64,000 nucleotides of DNA from Planctomycetota bacterium (lineage in GTDB: Bacteria; Planctomycetota; Phycisphaerae; Phycisphaerales; SM1A02): contig JACZRS010000009.1 in assembly GCA_022574595.1 (NCBI GenBank), positions 92,207 through 156,206 of the forward strand, given 5' to 3'. Each line of letters begins with the position of its first letter. Position 1 is the first letter of the stretch. Positions 1-7,825 of this stretch are shown piece after piece. The notes beneath the pieces are model-generated. The model did no database searches, was not told the origin of the DNA, and worked only from the letters and a program-made list of their open reading frames with translations. The position numbers were made by a program, and so were the translations under genes.

Positions 1-147
1 TGAGAAGCTTCGGCTTAAGAACCCATTTAGCTATAAATTTTTGGGGCGAGACAGGTAAAACACCTCTGAAGGCAAGACAGAGACATTTCCCTATTAAGAT
101 ATGGTTCATAGTGATTTAGAACCGATTGTGCGAAAAATTCCTGCAAC

Positions 148-819
148 TTACCTTCGACGTCGGCGTGTGGTGGTTAAGGCCACAATTCCAAGTAGCGCAG
201 CCGCGCTGGGAGCGGGAATATTGTCCACCGAAAACGGTGTGTTATTTTCGTCCCCAACGTCCTTCCAGGCGATGCTGCCGCTTAGATGAAAGCCTACTCC
301 TTTATCAATGGTAAACTGAGCAATAACTACATCAAACGTTTCATTATCGGGGATGATGTCAAAGAAACCAACCGGTGGTGGATCTCCAATGTAAAACCAG
401 CCGCCAAGTCCGCTAAAAGAACTACCCGCAATGACATTTCCATCCCAATCGGCGAAGTCACCAGTAAACTGAGTATTTGCAGGAAATATCGTTGCGCCTG
501 TTGTAGCGTAGCTATCATACAGCTCGCCGCCTAGCCCTCCTGCAGAAGGAAAATCGTTGAATGGTAAACCTGAATACAGAGCTTGGTTATAGAGTTCACC
601 ACCGCCGGTAGTAAAGTCTATAGATAATATCCCTTGTCCACCAACACCTAGCAATCTGTCATTTTCATCATCGAATATTGCAATGACCTGCCAGGTGTCA
701 TGCATGCCATCGGGGTGCTGGTTGGCCCCTGCAATAATCTCAACACTGATGAGCGACGCGTGGGAATTGGAGGCTAAAGCTACTGCTGCTATCGACCAGA
801 GAAGATTGTTGATAGACAT
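148..819 (-). CDS. Exported protein with PEP-CTERM-like sorting tail
   Basis: A 223-residue protein that begins with a signal peptide (hydrophobic core about residues 6-20, likely cleavage after SHA) and ends with a PEP-CTERM-like tail: a PAP motif (NIPAPSAAALLGIVAL), a short hydrophobic stretch and a run of arginines. Proteins with such tails are thought to be processed by exosortase-type enzymes and anchored or released at the cell surface. The middle is rich in Gly, Asp and aromatic residues, resembles beta-sandwich extracellular proteins, and gives no enzymatic motif. An AAAGGA sequence lies 6-7 bases before the ATG. It stands alone, with a 230-bp repeat-containing gap before the next gene. 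The tail is clear; the function is unknown. Confidence 0.75.
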   Translation of the reverse strand: MSINNLLWSIAAVALASNSHASLISVEIIAGANQHPDGMHDTWQVIAIFDDENDRLLGVGGQGILSIDFTTGGGELYNQALYSGLPFNDFPSAGGLGGELYDSYATTGATIFPANTQFTGDFADWDGNVIAGSSFSGLGGWFYIGDPPPVGFFDIIPDNETFDVVIAQFTIDKGVGFHLSGSIAWKDVGDENNTPFSVDNIPAPSAAALLGIVALTTTRRRRR

Positions 820-923
820 GATGCGTCCTTTCGATTTGCCGCATTATAGCTAGAAGTACAGCTTTGCAAGAGGCAAATCAGCTTGATTTTCCGAATTATT
901 CACTTTGTACTGGCACGAAGTTT

Positions 924-966
924 GCTTGACGCTGCGGGTCAAGCCCGCCGGCTAAACGGGGTTAAA
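924..966 (+). repeat. Family B hairpin repeat, copy 1
   Basis: A compact palindromic element: GCGGG and CCCGC (934-938 and 944-948) enclose TCAAG, and an outer pair GCTTGAC/GTCAAGC (924-930, 938-944) overlaps it. It is followed by GGCTAAACGGGG and TTAAAC. The same layout, a palindrome followed by GGCTAAAC, recurs near 49740, 52500 and (inverted) 58710. It lies in the gap between the exported protein and the uxs gene. Confidence 0.6.
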
Positions 967-1007
967 CTTGATGCCTCCCAGCTGATGCTTGGTGCCTTCT
1001 ACCGTTG

Positions 1008-1041
1008 CAACCCAATGGATTGCTATCCATTGGCGTCGGGG
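1008..1041 (-). terminator. Family A hairpin repeat, copy 1, terminator-like, after uxs
   Basis: Read on the minus strand: CCCCGACG, then a perfect 9-bp stem (CCAATGGAT/ATCCATTGG, 1012-1020 with 1025-1033), a 4-base loop and GGGTT. It begins 9 bp after the stop codon of the minus-strand uxs gene. The position and orientation fit an intrinsic terminator, although the T-tract is weak in this copy. It belongs to a dispersed family with eight copies in the window. Confidence 0.6.
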
Positions 1042-1049
1042 AGCCATCA

Positions 1050-2021
1050 TTAATAATTCGGCGTGGGGGCACGATATTGCGATATGTCGATACTCTTAAA
1101 CCAATCGATGGTCTTGGCTAACCCCTCTTTGAGGGCTATTTGCGGTTCCCAACCGAGTTTTTCCTTCGCCAGGGTAATATCAGGACATCTCTGCTTGGGA
1201 TCATCCTGTGGCTGAGGCCGATCACTGATTATCTTCGACGTTGAGCCTGTAAGCTCTACAACCAATTCCGCTAGCTCGCGTATTGTAAACTCACCCGGAT
1301 TGCCGAGATTTATCGGGCCACAAAGTTCATCAGGTGCATTCATCATCTTTAGCAATCCATCTATAAGATCATCTACGAAACAAAAAGATCTTGATTGTGA
1401 GCCGTCGCCGTAGATTGTTATATCTTCACCTGCCATTGCCTGCCGGATAAAATTGCTAACAACGCGGCCATCATATGGATGCATACGCGGGCCATAGGTA
1501 TTAAAAATTCTCACCACTCGAATGTTAACTTTGTTTTGTCGGCGGTAATCGAACATCAAGGTTTCAGCAGCGCGTTTGCCTTCATCGTAACAAGCACGAG
1601 GGCCGATGGGATTTACGTTGCCTCGATACGATTCAGGTTGCGGGTGAACATCGGGGTCGCCATATATTTCGCTAGTGGATGTGTGAAGTATCTTGGCTTT
1701 AACGCGCTTTGCCAGGCCCAGCATATTTATGGCGCCCATTACGGATGTCTTTGTGGTCTTGATGGGATTGAACTGGTAGTGGCCTGGGGCTGCGGGACAG
1801 GCGAGGTTATAAATCTCATCCACTTCCAAGAACAGTGGATAAATTACATCATGGCGAATTAGTTCGAAATTCGGCTCATCCAGCAGATGTTTGATATTTG
1901 ATTTCTGCGATGTGAAGAAATTATCCACGCAGATAACATCCTGTTCGGCTTTGACCAGCCGATCACAGAGATGTGAGCCGAGAAAGCCCGCTCCGCCGGT
2001 AATGAGTATTCGTTTGATCAT
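1050..2021 (-). CDS. uxs: UDP-glucuronate decarboxylase (UDP-xylose synthase)
   Basis: A cytosolic short-chain dehydrogenase/reductase of 323 residues that converts UDP-glucuronate to UDP-xylose using bound NAD, for cell-surface glycans. The N-terminal Rossmann motif GGAGFLG is at residues 9-15, the TSTSE segment is near 114-118, and the catalytic tyrosine and lysine are Y145 and K149 in [10 protein letters not shown]. The segments [12 protein letters not shown] and [18 protein letters not shown] are typical of the UXS group and separate it from UDP-glucose epimerases. The length is normal. No Shine-Dalgarno is visible before the ATG. A terminator-like repeat follows the stop codon. It faces away from the anmK-like gene. 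Confidence 0.9.
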   Translation of the reverse strand: MIKRILITGGAGFLGSHLCDRLVKAEQDVICVDNFFTSQKSNIKHLLDEPNFELIRHDVIYPLFLEVDEIYNLACPAAPGHYQFNPIKTTKTSVMGAINMLGLAKRVKAKILHTSTSEIYGDPDVHPQPESYRGNVNPIGPRACYDEGKRAAETLMFDYRRQNKVNIRVVRIFNTYGPRMHPYDGRVVSNFIRQAMAGEDITIYGDGSQSRSFCFVDDLIDGLLKMMNAPDELCGPINLGNPGEFTIRELAELVVELTGSTSKIISDRPQPQDDPKQRCPDITLAKEKLGWEPQIALKEGLAKTIDWFKSIDISQYRAPTPNY

Positions 2022-2109
2022 GGATGGGGAAGGGGTCAGGATTAAGGAGTCGGGATTCAGGGTAGGATAAGATTGTGATGATACGCTCTTTGATGGATTC
2101 GACGATTAT

Positions 2110-3264
2110 ATGGATGATCTTGACATGTCATTAAGTTCTAAACAACAACGGCTGGTGGTTGGAGCGATGACCGGCACAAGTATTGATGGTATAGACGTTG
2201 CCTTGGTAAGGGTGTTTGGTTGTGGGCTTGGCATGGATATTGAGCTACTAGCCCATTCTGGGATGAGTTTAGGGCCGTTGGCGGCTGATCTTCGTCGTGC
2301 AGCTAATGGGGAAGCGATGAACGCTGAGCAATTTGCCAAGCTTGCACTAATTCTGGGAGAGTTGCATGTTGAGGCTATTGAGCAATTATCTGTACTTGGA
2401 AAAACCATCGATCTTATAACGGTTCATGGACAAACAATTTTTCATCAACCGCCTATCTCCTGGCAGCTTATCAATCCAACGCCGATTGCGCGACGATTCA
2501 GTGTTCCTGTAATTAGTGACTTACGCCAAGCCGACCTAGCAGCAGGCGGACAGGGGGCACCAATTACGCCACTTGCAGATTGGATTGCGTTTCGTGATGC
2601 TAATAAAAGGCGCGCGATTGTAAATCTTGGCGGATTCTGCAACGTAACGATTCTTCCTTGCAGTGAGATGGATGATCCGCTTTCTCAAATAGAAGGCTTC
2701 GATGTTTGTGCGTGCAACCATGTGCTTGATGAAGTTGCAAGGACATTGCTTGATAAACCATATGATGACGGTGGCAAAGCTGCACTGGCAGGTCAAGCAA
2801 ATTCAACACTAACTGAAGAACTTAAAAGCAAGTTGTTATTGCAGTCTAATGCTAATAGATCGCTAGGTAGTGGTGATGAACTTACAGCATGGGCAAGAGC
2901 GCACTGCGATGAAGTTAAGGTGAATGATCTGGCAGCAACGGCTGTATCTGCGATCACGCAATGTATCAGCGAGAAGCTAAACAAATCGAGTATACATGAA
3001 GTAATCTTAGCTGGCGGAGGAGTGCTAAATGCTGCAATGGTGAATGAGCTATCAAATTGCTGCGATGCGTCTGTAATAACAAGCGACCGATTAGGTGTTG
3101 CTGCTCAGGCACGAGAAGCCATGGCCATTGCGGTGCTTGGAGTCCTATGTGCTGATGGAATCGCTATTACACTCCCTCAGGTAACAGGCTGCACAGCGCC
3201 GGCTCCAGTTGCGGGGCGATGGACCTTGCCACAGGTTCCACGCGTCCAAACTGAACAAGTCTGA
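2110..3264 (+). CDS. anmK: Anhydro-N-acetylmuramic acid kinase-like protein
   Basis: A 384-residue member of the AnmK family, which in peptidoglycan recycling hydrolyses and phosphorylates 1,6-anhydro-MurNAc to MurNAc-6-phosphate. The ATP-binding start GAMTGTSIDGID (18-29), VHGQTIFH (105-112), SDLRQADLAAGGQGAPI (136-152) and NLGGFCNVT are all recognisable. The motif that usually reads DTGPGN around the catalytic aspartate is DVCACN here: D198 is kept, but the glycine-proline-glycine turn is changed. The residues that follow (VLDEVA, DDGGKAALAG) still match the family. This is therefore a divergent AnmK, and activity is not assured. An in-frame ATG at 2125 is an alternative start; neither has a clear ribosome site. 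Confidence 0.8.
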   Translation: MDDLDMSLSSKQQRLVVGAMTGTSIDGIDVALVRVFGCGLGMDIELLAHSGMSLGPLAADLRRAANGEAMNAEQFAKLALILGELHVEAIEQLSVLGKTIDLITVHGQTIFHQPPISWQLINPTPIARRFSVPVISDLRQADLAAGGQGAPITPLADWIAFRDANKRRAIVNLGGFCNVTILPCSEMDDPLSQIEGFDVCACNHVLDEVARTLLDKPYDDGGKAALAGQANSTLTEELKSKLLLQSNANRSLGSGDELTAWARAHCDEVKVNDLAATAVSAITQCISEKLNKSSIHEVILAGGGVLNAAMVNELSNCCDASVITSDRLGVAAQAREAMAIAVLGVLCADGIAITLPQVTGCTAPAPVAGRWTLPQVPRVQTEQV

Positions 3265-3327
3265 GAATAAAACCGCTAGAACCCCCCACCACTAACCGAT
3301 ATCGTTGAGACACTGATAGAGGATCGT

Positions 3328-3861
3328 ATGAGTTCTTTTAAGCTATTTTGGAATTTACATAAATGGACCGGCTTAATTGCTGCTTCATTCTTTGCAGTTA
3401 CCGCAACGACCGGTTTTATGCTGCTGATTAAAAAGAGAGTTGCGTGGATTCAACCGCCAACCATGGATGGTGGTGAAGGTGGGATCGAAAGCTTTATAAC
3501 TAATCAAGAGCTTTTTGAAATTGTGTTTTCACAAGATCATGCAGATTTTCAATCGATAGAAGATATTAACCGCGTTGATTTTCGTCCTAATCAGCAAGTC
3601 TTTAAGGTGCGATCCGAGCATAACCATAGCGAACTTCAAATTTCCGCAGTTACTGGCGAAATGCTAAATAGCTCGTGGCGGCCATCGGATCTAATTGAGC
3701 AAATCCATGATGGATCGTTTTGGAGTGATTGGATACACGATTGGGTAATGCCGTTTGTCAGTTTCGCACTTCTATTTATGGTTTTTAGTGGTTTGTGGCT
3801 TTGGATAGAACCGAGCATTCGTAAACGAAGACGTAAGAAGCACAAAGCAACCGTTATGTAA
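3328..3861 (+). CDS. PepSY-associated membrane protein
   Basis: A 177-residue inner-membrane protein. It opens with an amphipathic segment and a first membrane helix (about 12-34, WNLHKWTGLIAASFFAVTAT), has a soluble PepSY-like segment of about 90 residues, and a second helix near 140-162, then a basic tail (RKRRRKK). The HKWTGL start and the overall plan match the small PepSY_TM proteins that often accompany iron uptake or reductase genes, but nothing nearby points to iron. A GAGG lies 5 bases before the ATG. The stop codon directly abuts that of the convergent anti-sigma gene. Specific role unknown. Confidence 0.7.
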   Translation: MSSFKLFWNLHKWTGLIAASFFAVTATTGFMLLIKKRVAWIQPPTMDGGEGGIESFITNQELFEIVFSQDHADFQSIEDINRVDFRPNQQVFKVRSEHNHSELQISAVTGEMLNSSWRPSDLIEQIHDGSFWSDWIHDWVMPFVSFALLFMVFSGLWLWIEPSIRKRRRKKHKATVM

Positions 3862-4293
3862 TCAATCTGAAGATCTGGCTAGTGCCACTAGTGAACGGGC
3901 TAAGCTGGAATCGCTTGGGTGTTCGGAATATCGTTTAGCGAATTTTAGTTGCCAATCGCTTACGTTTGACGTGTTGTTCTGCTGTACTAATTGGGGTTGC
4001 ACAGTTTGCGGACCGCGCACCAGGTAGCCACCGACAAAAGCGAATACTAGTACAGCTGCGTAACGAAGCAGGCTAGGCATAATTGCAGGTCGAGCTGCTT
4101 TATCCTGTTTTACTATCGCTACTACAGGCTCATCCAACGAACGTATCGTTTGCAGTGTCTGTCTTAAACCATCCACCTCAGCAGCAAACTCTGGATCAAT
4201 ATCAAGTGCAGCTTCAAATTGTTGGCGTTGCTCGGCATTTAATTCATCGCCGAGATAATCAGCTAACATTGGCTTTAGTTCATCGTGTGTCAT
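3862..4293 (-). CDS. Putative anti-sigma factor, no zinc motif
   Basis: A 143-residue protein with a helical cytoplasmic N-terminus (residues 1-60, DYLGDELNAEQRQQFEAAL), one membrane helix near 72-90 (LLRYAAVLVFAFVGGYLV) and a short periplasmic tail. This is the plan of a membrane anti-sigma factor, and the gene follows an ECF sigma gene by 12 bp. The HxxxCxxC zinc-binding motif of many anti-sigma factors is absent, and no cysteine is present, so binding would have to be zinc-independent. The role is inferred from topology and position. Confidence 0.7.
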   Translation of the reverse strand: MTHDELKPMLADYLGDELNAEQRQQFEAALDIDPEFAAEVDGLRQTLQTIRSLDEPVVAIVKQDKAARPAIMPSLLRYAAVLVFAFVGGYLVRGPQTVQPQLVQQNNTSNVSDWQLKFAKRYSEHPSDSSLARSLVALARSSD

Positions 4294-4305
4294 TTATTAA
4301 TCCTT

Positions 4306-4827
4306 TTAGTTCTCCCATCGATTCCCTAGGCGATGGCGCATAGTGGTTAATGCGCGCAAATAATGTGTCTTGGCTGTAGATACCGCTATCTCCATCTCTG
4401 CTGCGATTCGTGCAAACGTAAGACCATCAAATACCTTTGCAATCAAAACGCTTCTCTGCATATCACTAAGTTTATCAAGCGCGGCTACGAGATCAGCTCG
4501 CAATTCATCTTGTTGAGTTTGATCCGTGAAACTACCAACTTCGCTCTTTGCGGATTTGCGTTCGCGTTTGCGATCAGCACTTCGGGATCGAGCGAAATCG
4601 ATAGCCCGATGTATCGTAACACGACGCAGCCAGGCCCGTGGATTACGCAATGTTGATCTATCATCGTTCTGAATCCAGCGCAGAAACACATCCTGCACAA
4701 CATCAAGCGCATCATGGTGTCGGCCAACCAATCTATATGCCCAGGTATAGATCTCACCCCTATACAGTTCAAACGCAGTATCTCGATCCTTTGATTGGGT
4801 AGTTGACATAAGAAACATTTTACTCAC
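4306..4827 (-). CDS. RNA polymerase ECF sigma factor
   Basis: A 173-residue sigma-70 factor of the extracytoplasmic-function group. Region 2 is visible at about 22-60 (YTWAYRLVGRHHDALDVVQ, with the core-binding DALDVVQDVFLRW), and region 4 with its helix-turn-helix at about 117-160 (SDMQRSVLIAKVFDGLTF then RIAAEMEIAVSTAKTHYL). A basic linker (RSRSADRKRERKS) separates them. The ORF opens with GTG overlapping the upstream lipoprotein stop by 4 bp (GTGA); in-frame ATGs at 4818 and 4809 are alternatives, and none has a good ribosome site. The operon order is lipoprotein, sigma factor, anti-sigma. Confidence 0.88.
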   Translation of the reverse strand: MSKMFLMSTTQSKDRDTAFELYRGEIYTWAYRLVGRHHDALDVVQDVFLRWIQNDDRSTLRNPRAWLRRVTIHRAIDFARSRSADRKRERKSAKSEVGSFTDQTQQDELRADLVAALDKLSDMQRSVLIAKVFDGLTFARIAAEMEIAVSTAKTHYLRALTTMRHRLGNRWEN

Positions 4828-5849
4828 TGGAATAAGCGTGATGTCACCATTAGTTCCAAATCGCGATCTCGGATCTGTGTGCCATCGAATTTCCAGGTTG
4901 CCTCGTTGCCCTTGACTGAATCCGCATTACTAGCAACTATCTGGCCAGGCATTTCGACGGTGATCTCAAATGTATCATCGCCCAAATCCTCTGTAATTTT
5001 ATAGTAGCGGCTGTGCCAGTTGTATCGCTGCATAAAAGTTTTTATTTGCGAGCCACCCAAATAACAATGCTCTCTTAACGCCTTGCGTAGCCTGTTAATT
5101 GTTGCCAGCTCCCACTGCTCGGCTTCCTCCTCAATTGCCTCGTCGCGCTCCTCCTTATCAGGAATTTCCATTAAAGTTAATAGCCGATCGTAATTCACCT
5201 CATTCTTGAATTGATTCATGCTTTGATGAACGTTCAGCCAGGAGTCCTGTGGCAAGTCTGGCAATACTTCCAGGAAAGCTTTTCGAGCAAAGGTTATAAG
5301 CTTAGCGGATTCAAAATCGACAAAAGCTTTTAACAGTTTACTTCGATCATTCTTAGCGAGATCCTCAATACCCTTTCCTTCGAGTTCTTTTAGAGGGTCA
5401 TTTAGAAGTTGTTTTTTTAGTGTTTCAAGGTTAGCCCAGGATCGCCTTTCATATTTGCGGTGAAAATGGTAGTAGGTTCCATCATCACGCTGCTCAATCT
5501 TTAGCGTAGTAGGAAATTGCAGATACAGATCGGGATTCATATCGTCGAATGCGGCATAATTACGCGGAAGCTCAACATTAGGAGGAAAGATTGCCAGCGC
5601 ACTAATGCGGAATGTCTTTTTGCCTTTGTCATCCTCTTCGACCGAGTCTTCAGCAAGCCAACCTGCCTGGATAGATGGAAGCGCATCACCTTCCAAAAGC
5701 TCGTTGATAGAATCCGTTGAGAAGTCAGCCTGGATTACCACAGTTGCGTCAGCTTTAACGGTGATATGCTCCTTGCGCTCAAGACAGCCGAGCAGCAAAA
5801 GTGCTATCCCAATAGTTAAAGCGATTGCGAAATGATTTTTCATGGTCAT
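4824..5849 (-). CDS. Predicted lipoprotein ahead of the sigma operon
   Basis: I do not recognise this 341-residue protein. The chosen ATG at 5849 has GGGAGG 7-8 bases upstream; a longer frame to 5909 has no such support. From this start there is a lipoprotein signal peptide with lipobox LLLGC at about residues 17-21. The mature part is charged, alpha/beta in character, and contains an acidic helical region (KEERDEAIEEEAEQWE). The ORF overlaps the sigma factor start by 4 bp. An envelope protein in the same operon as an ECF sigma factor and its membrane partner could be the sensed component or a target, but that is inference. Confidence 0.7.
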   Translation of the reverse strand: MTMKNHFAIALTIGIALLLLGCLERKEHITVKADATVVIQADFSTDSINELLEGDALPSIQAGWLAEDSVEEDDKGKKTFRISALAIFPPNVELPRNYAAFDDMNPDLYLQFPTTLKIEQRDDGTYYHFHRKYERRSWANLETLKKQLLNDPLKELEGKGIEDLAKNDRSKLLKAFVDFESAKLITFARKAFLEVLPDLPQDSWLNVHQSMNQFKNEVNYDRLLTLMEIPDKEERDEAIEEEAEQWELATINRLRKALREHCYLGGSQIKTFMQRYNWHSRYYKITEDLGDDTFEITVEMPGQIVASNADSVKGNEATWKFDGTQIRDRDLELMVTSRLFQ

Positions 5850-6052
5850 AGTGTGACCTCCCGCTAGAAAAAGTTGAAAGCTCACAAGGATGACGGTCAC
5901 GGTAGCCAAATGGATGACACGAAACTTGCTAGTTCTTGATCACAAAATCAATAAAGTGATTAAATTCACTCAAATAGTCACCGCTTGTGCGAGATCCGCA
6001 GGCACACTGATTTCTATGAAGCGAAGGGCCATGCACACTTTCTAACCGAGCG

Positions 6053-7822
6053 GTGGCAATTGGACAACTTGGCTCTGCTTTCGAGTCCTTTATTGGCAGT
6101 TGCCGATTAACGTATGTGGACCTTTGGAACTCATTACTTGATGTGATTATTTTGCTCGCAGCAGCCCTGGTCCTAGGGGCTATCTTCGAGCGATTTCGCC
6201 AGAGTGCGATACTGGGCTATCTCCTTGCAGGCACACTGCTTGGGCCTAATGCGCTGCACTGGATCTCCAATGAAGAAAGCGTGAAGACTCTGGCAGAACT
6301 GGGTGTTGCCCTGCTGCTATTCACCATCGGCCTCGAGTTTTCCTGGGGACGCTTAAGGCGAATGGGAAGAACAGCTTTGGGAGGAGGAATTGCACAAGTA
6401 ATCATAACAATGCTAGTGGCTTGCGGGGCAGCCTATGGACTGGGGTTAGATATAAAGCCAGCTCTGACAATCGGTGCAGTGATTGCCCTTAGTAGTACCG
6501 CAAGCGTGCTGCGCATTTTAATGGCAAGATCTGAAATTGAAAGCGTTCATGGACGCTTCGCACTTGGCATATTGCTGGTTCAAGATATGGCTGTGGTCCC
6601 GCTTGTGATAATGGTGAGTCTGATGAGTGGAGGCGGAGGCAGCGGCAGCGCATCAGGGAATATCCTGCTAATGATCCTGCTTGGGGCAGTTTTGCTTAGT
6701 GGCTTTTACTTGCTGTTTAATTACATCGTGCCCGCAGTTCTTGGCACGCACATGATGCAAAAGAATCGTGATCTGCCGATTCTGCTAGCTATTGTTGTGG
6801 GCTTGGGATCTGCATGGACTGCACATAATTTGGGCTTCTCCCCTGCACTTGGCGCATTTATCGCAGGAATGTTGCTGGGAGAATCTCCATTTGCAACACA
6901 AATTCGATCCGATATCTCTTCGCTGAGAACCGTATTGCTAACACTATTCTTCAGCTCGATCGGTATGCTCGGCAATCCAGCATGGATGCTGAACAATTGG
7001 TTTTCGATCGTCGCACTTGTATTTGCGATTATTGTGGGTAAAGCAACAATCGTTTGGTTAGTATTACGATTCTTCAAGAAAACACACACCAACGCTATCC
7101 GCAGCGGCTTATGTTTAGCACAAGTTGGTGAGTTTTCATTTGTGCTTCTAGCAGCTGCAACAATAGCTACAGCCGACGGCGCAAGCACCAGCATTATCAC
7201 CGCTGAAGTATTTAACCTGATCGTATCGGCAACATTATTATCGCTGTTCTTAACACCTTATCTAATTGCGGGCGCTACGCCTATCTCAACGACAATTGTT
7301 AAATTCCTTGAGAAAACTGGTTTAGCTAAACGCTCATTGCCTGAGCCGCCGCACCCTACATTGATATTGCAGGAACATATTATCGTGGTGGGGTTTGGGC
7401 CTGCGGGTAAAGAGATCTGTGAAACTCTTAATGAGCAGCGATCTTCGGTTACGATTATTGACCTTAATTCCAACGCCATACATTCCGCACGCAGTCGCGG
7501 CTTCAATGCACACATCGGTGATGCACGACAAGCAGAAGTGCTGCAGCACGCTCATATTACAACGGCTGCTACGATTGTGATAACGCTGCCTGATCCTACT
7601 GCTGTGCGCAGCATTGTTGAGTTAGCACGTGGTCTGGCGCCTGGTGTACACATTATCGCCAGAGCGAGATACCACATTTATCGTTGGGAACTTCAAATAG
7701 CCGGCGCTGATGTTGTGGTCGATGAAGAACAACAAGTTGGTTTGCAATTAGCCAAAGAGCTTGGCGAGCATATGCAGATAGCTACTCAACAAGACAACAT
7801 TAATAATCAACACGATTCTTGA
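6053..7822 (+). CDS. CPA2 monovalent cation:proton antiporter with TrkA-N domain
   Basis: A 589-residue inner-membrane transporter of the KefB/KefC-like CPA2 family, exchanging K+ or Na+ for protons. About twelve membrane helices fill residues 25-410 (motifs AILGYLLAGTLLGPNAL, LSSTASVLRILM, GFSPALGAFIAGMLLGES). A cytoplasmic Rossmann domain of the TrkA-N type follows from about residue 443 (HIIVVGFGPAGKEI) with a nucleotide-binding GxGxxG-like turn, ending near residue 570. The annotated start is GTG; a second in-frame GTG at 6116 (residue 22) would begin nearer the first helix and is possible. It converges with metH with only 3 bp between stop codons. Confidence 0.88.
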   Translation: MAIGQLGSAFESFIGSCRLTYVDLWNSLLDVIILLAAALVLGAIFERFRQSAILGYLLAGTLLGPNALHWISNEESVKTLAELGVALLLFTIGLEFSWGRLRRMGRTALGGGIAQVIITMLVACGAAYGLGLDIKPALTIGAVIALSSTASVLRILMARSEIESVHGRFALGILLVQDMAVVPLVIMVSLMSGGGGSGSASGNILLMILLGAVLLSGFYLLFNYIVPAVLGTHMMQKNRDLPILLAIVVGLGSAWTAHNLGFSPALGAFIAGMLLGESPFATQIRSDISSLRTVLLTLFFSSIGMLGNPAWMLNNWFSIVALVFAIIVGKATIVWLVLRFFKKTHTNAIRSGLCLAQVGEFSFVLLAAATIATADGASTSIITAEVFNLIVSATLLSLFLTPYLIAGATPISTTIVKFLEKTGLAKRSLPEPPHPTLILQEHIIVVGFGPAGKEICETLNEQRSSVTIIDLNSNAIHSARSRGFNAHIGDARQAEVLQHAHITTAATIVITLPDPTAVRSIVELARGLAPGVHIIARARYHIYRWELQIAGADVVVDEEQQVGLQLAKELGEHMQIATQQDNINNQHDS

Positions 7823-7825
7823 AGA

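Noticed and set aside
5955..5970. AGTGA-TCACT palindrome upstream of the lipoprotein/sigma operon as an operator
   Set aside because: Only 5 bp per arm, and no second copy elsewhere in the window to support a binding site.
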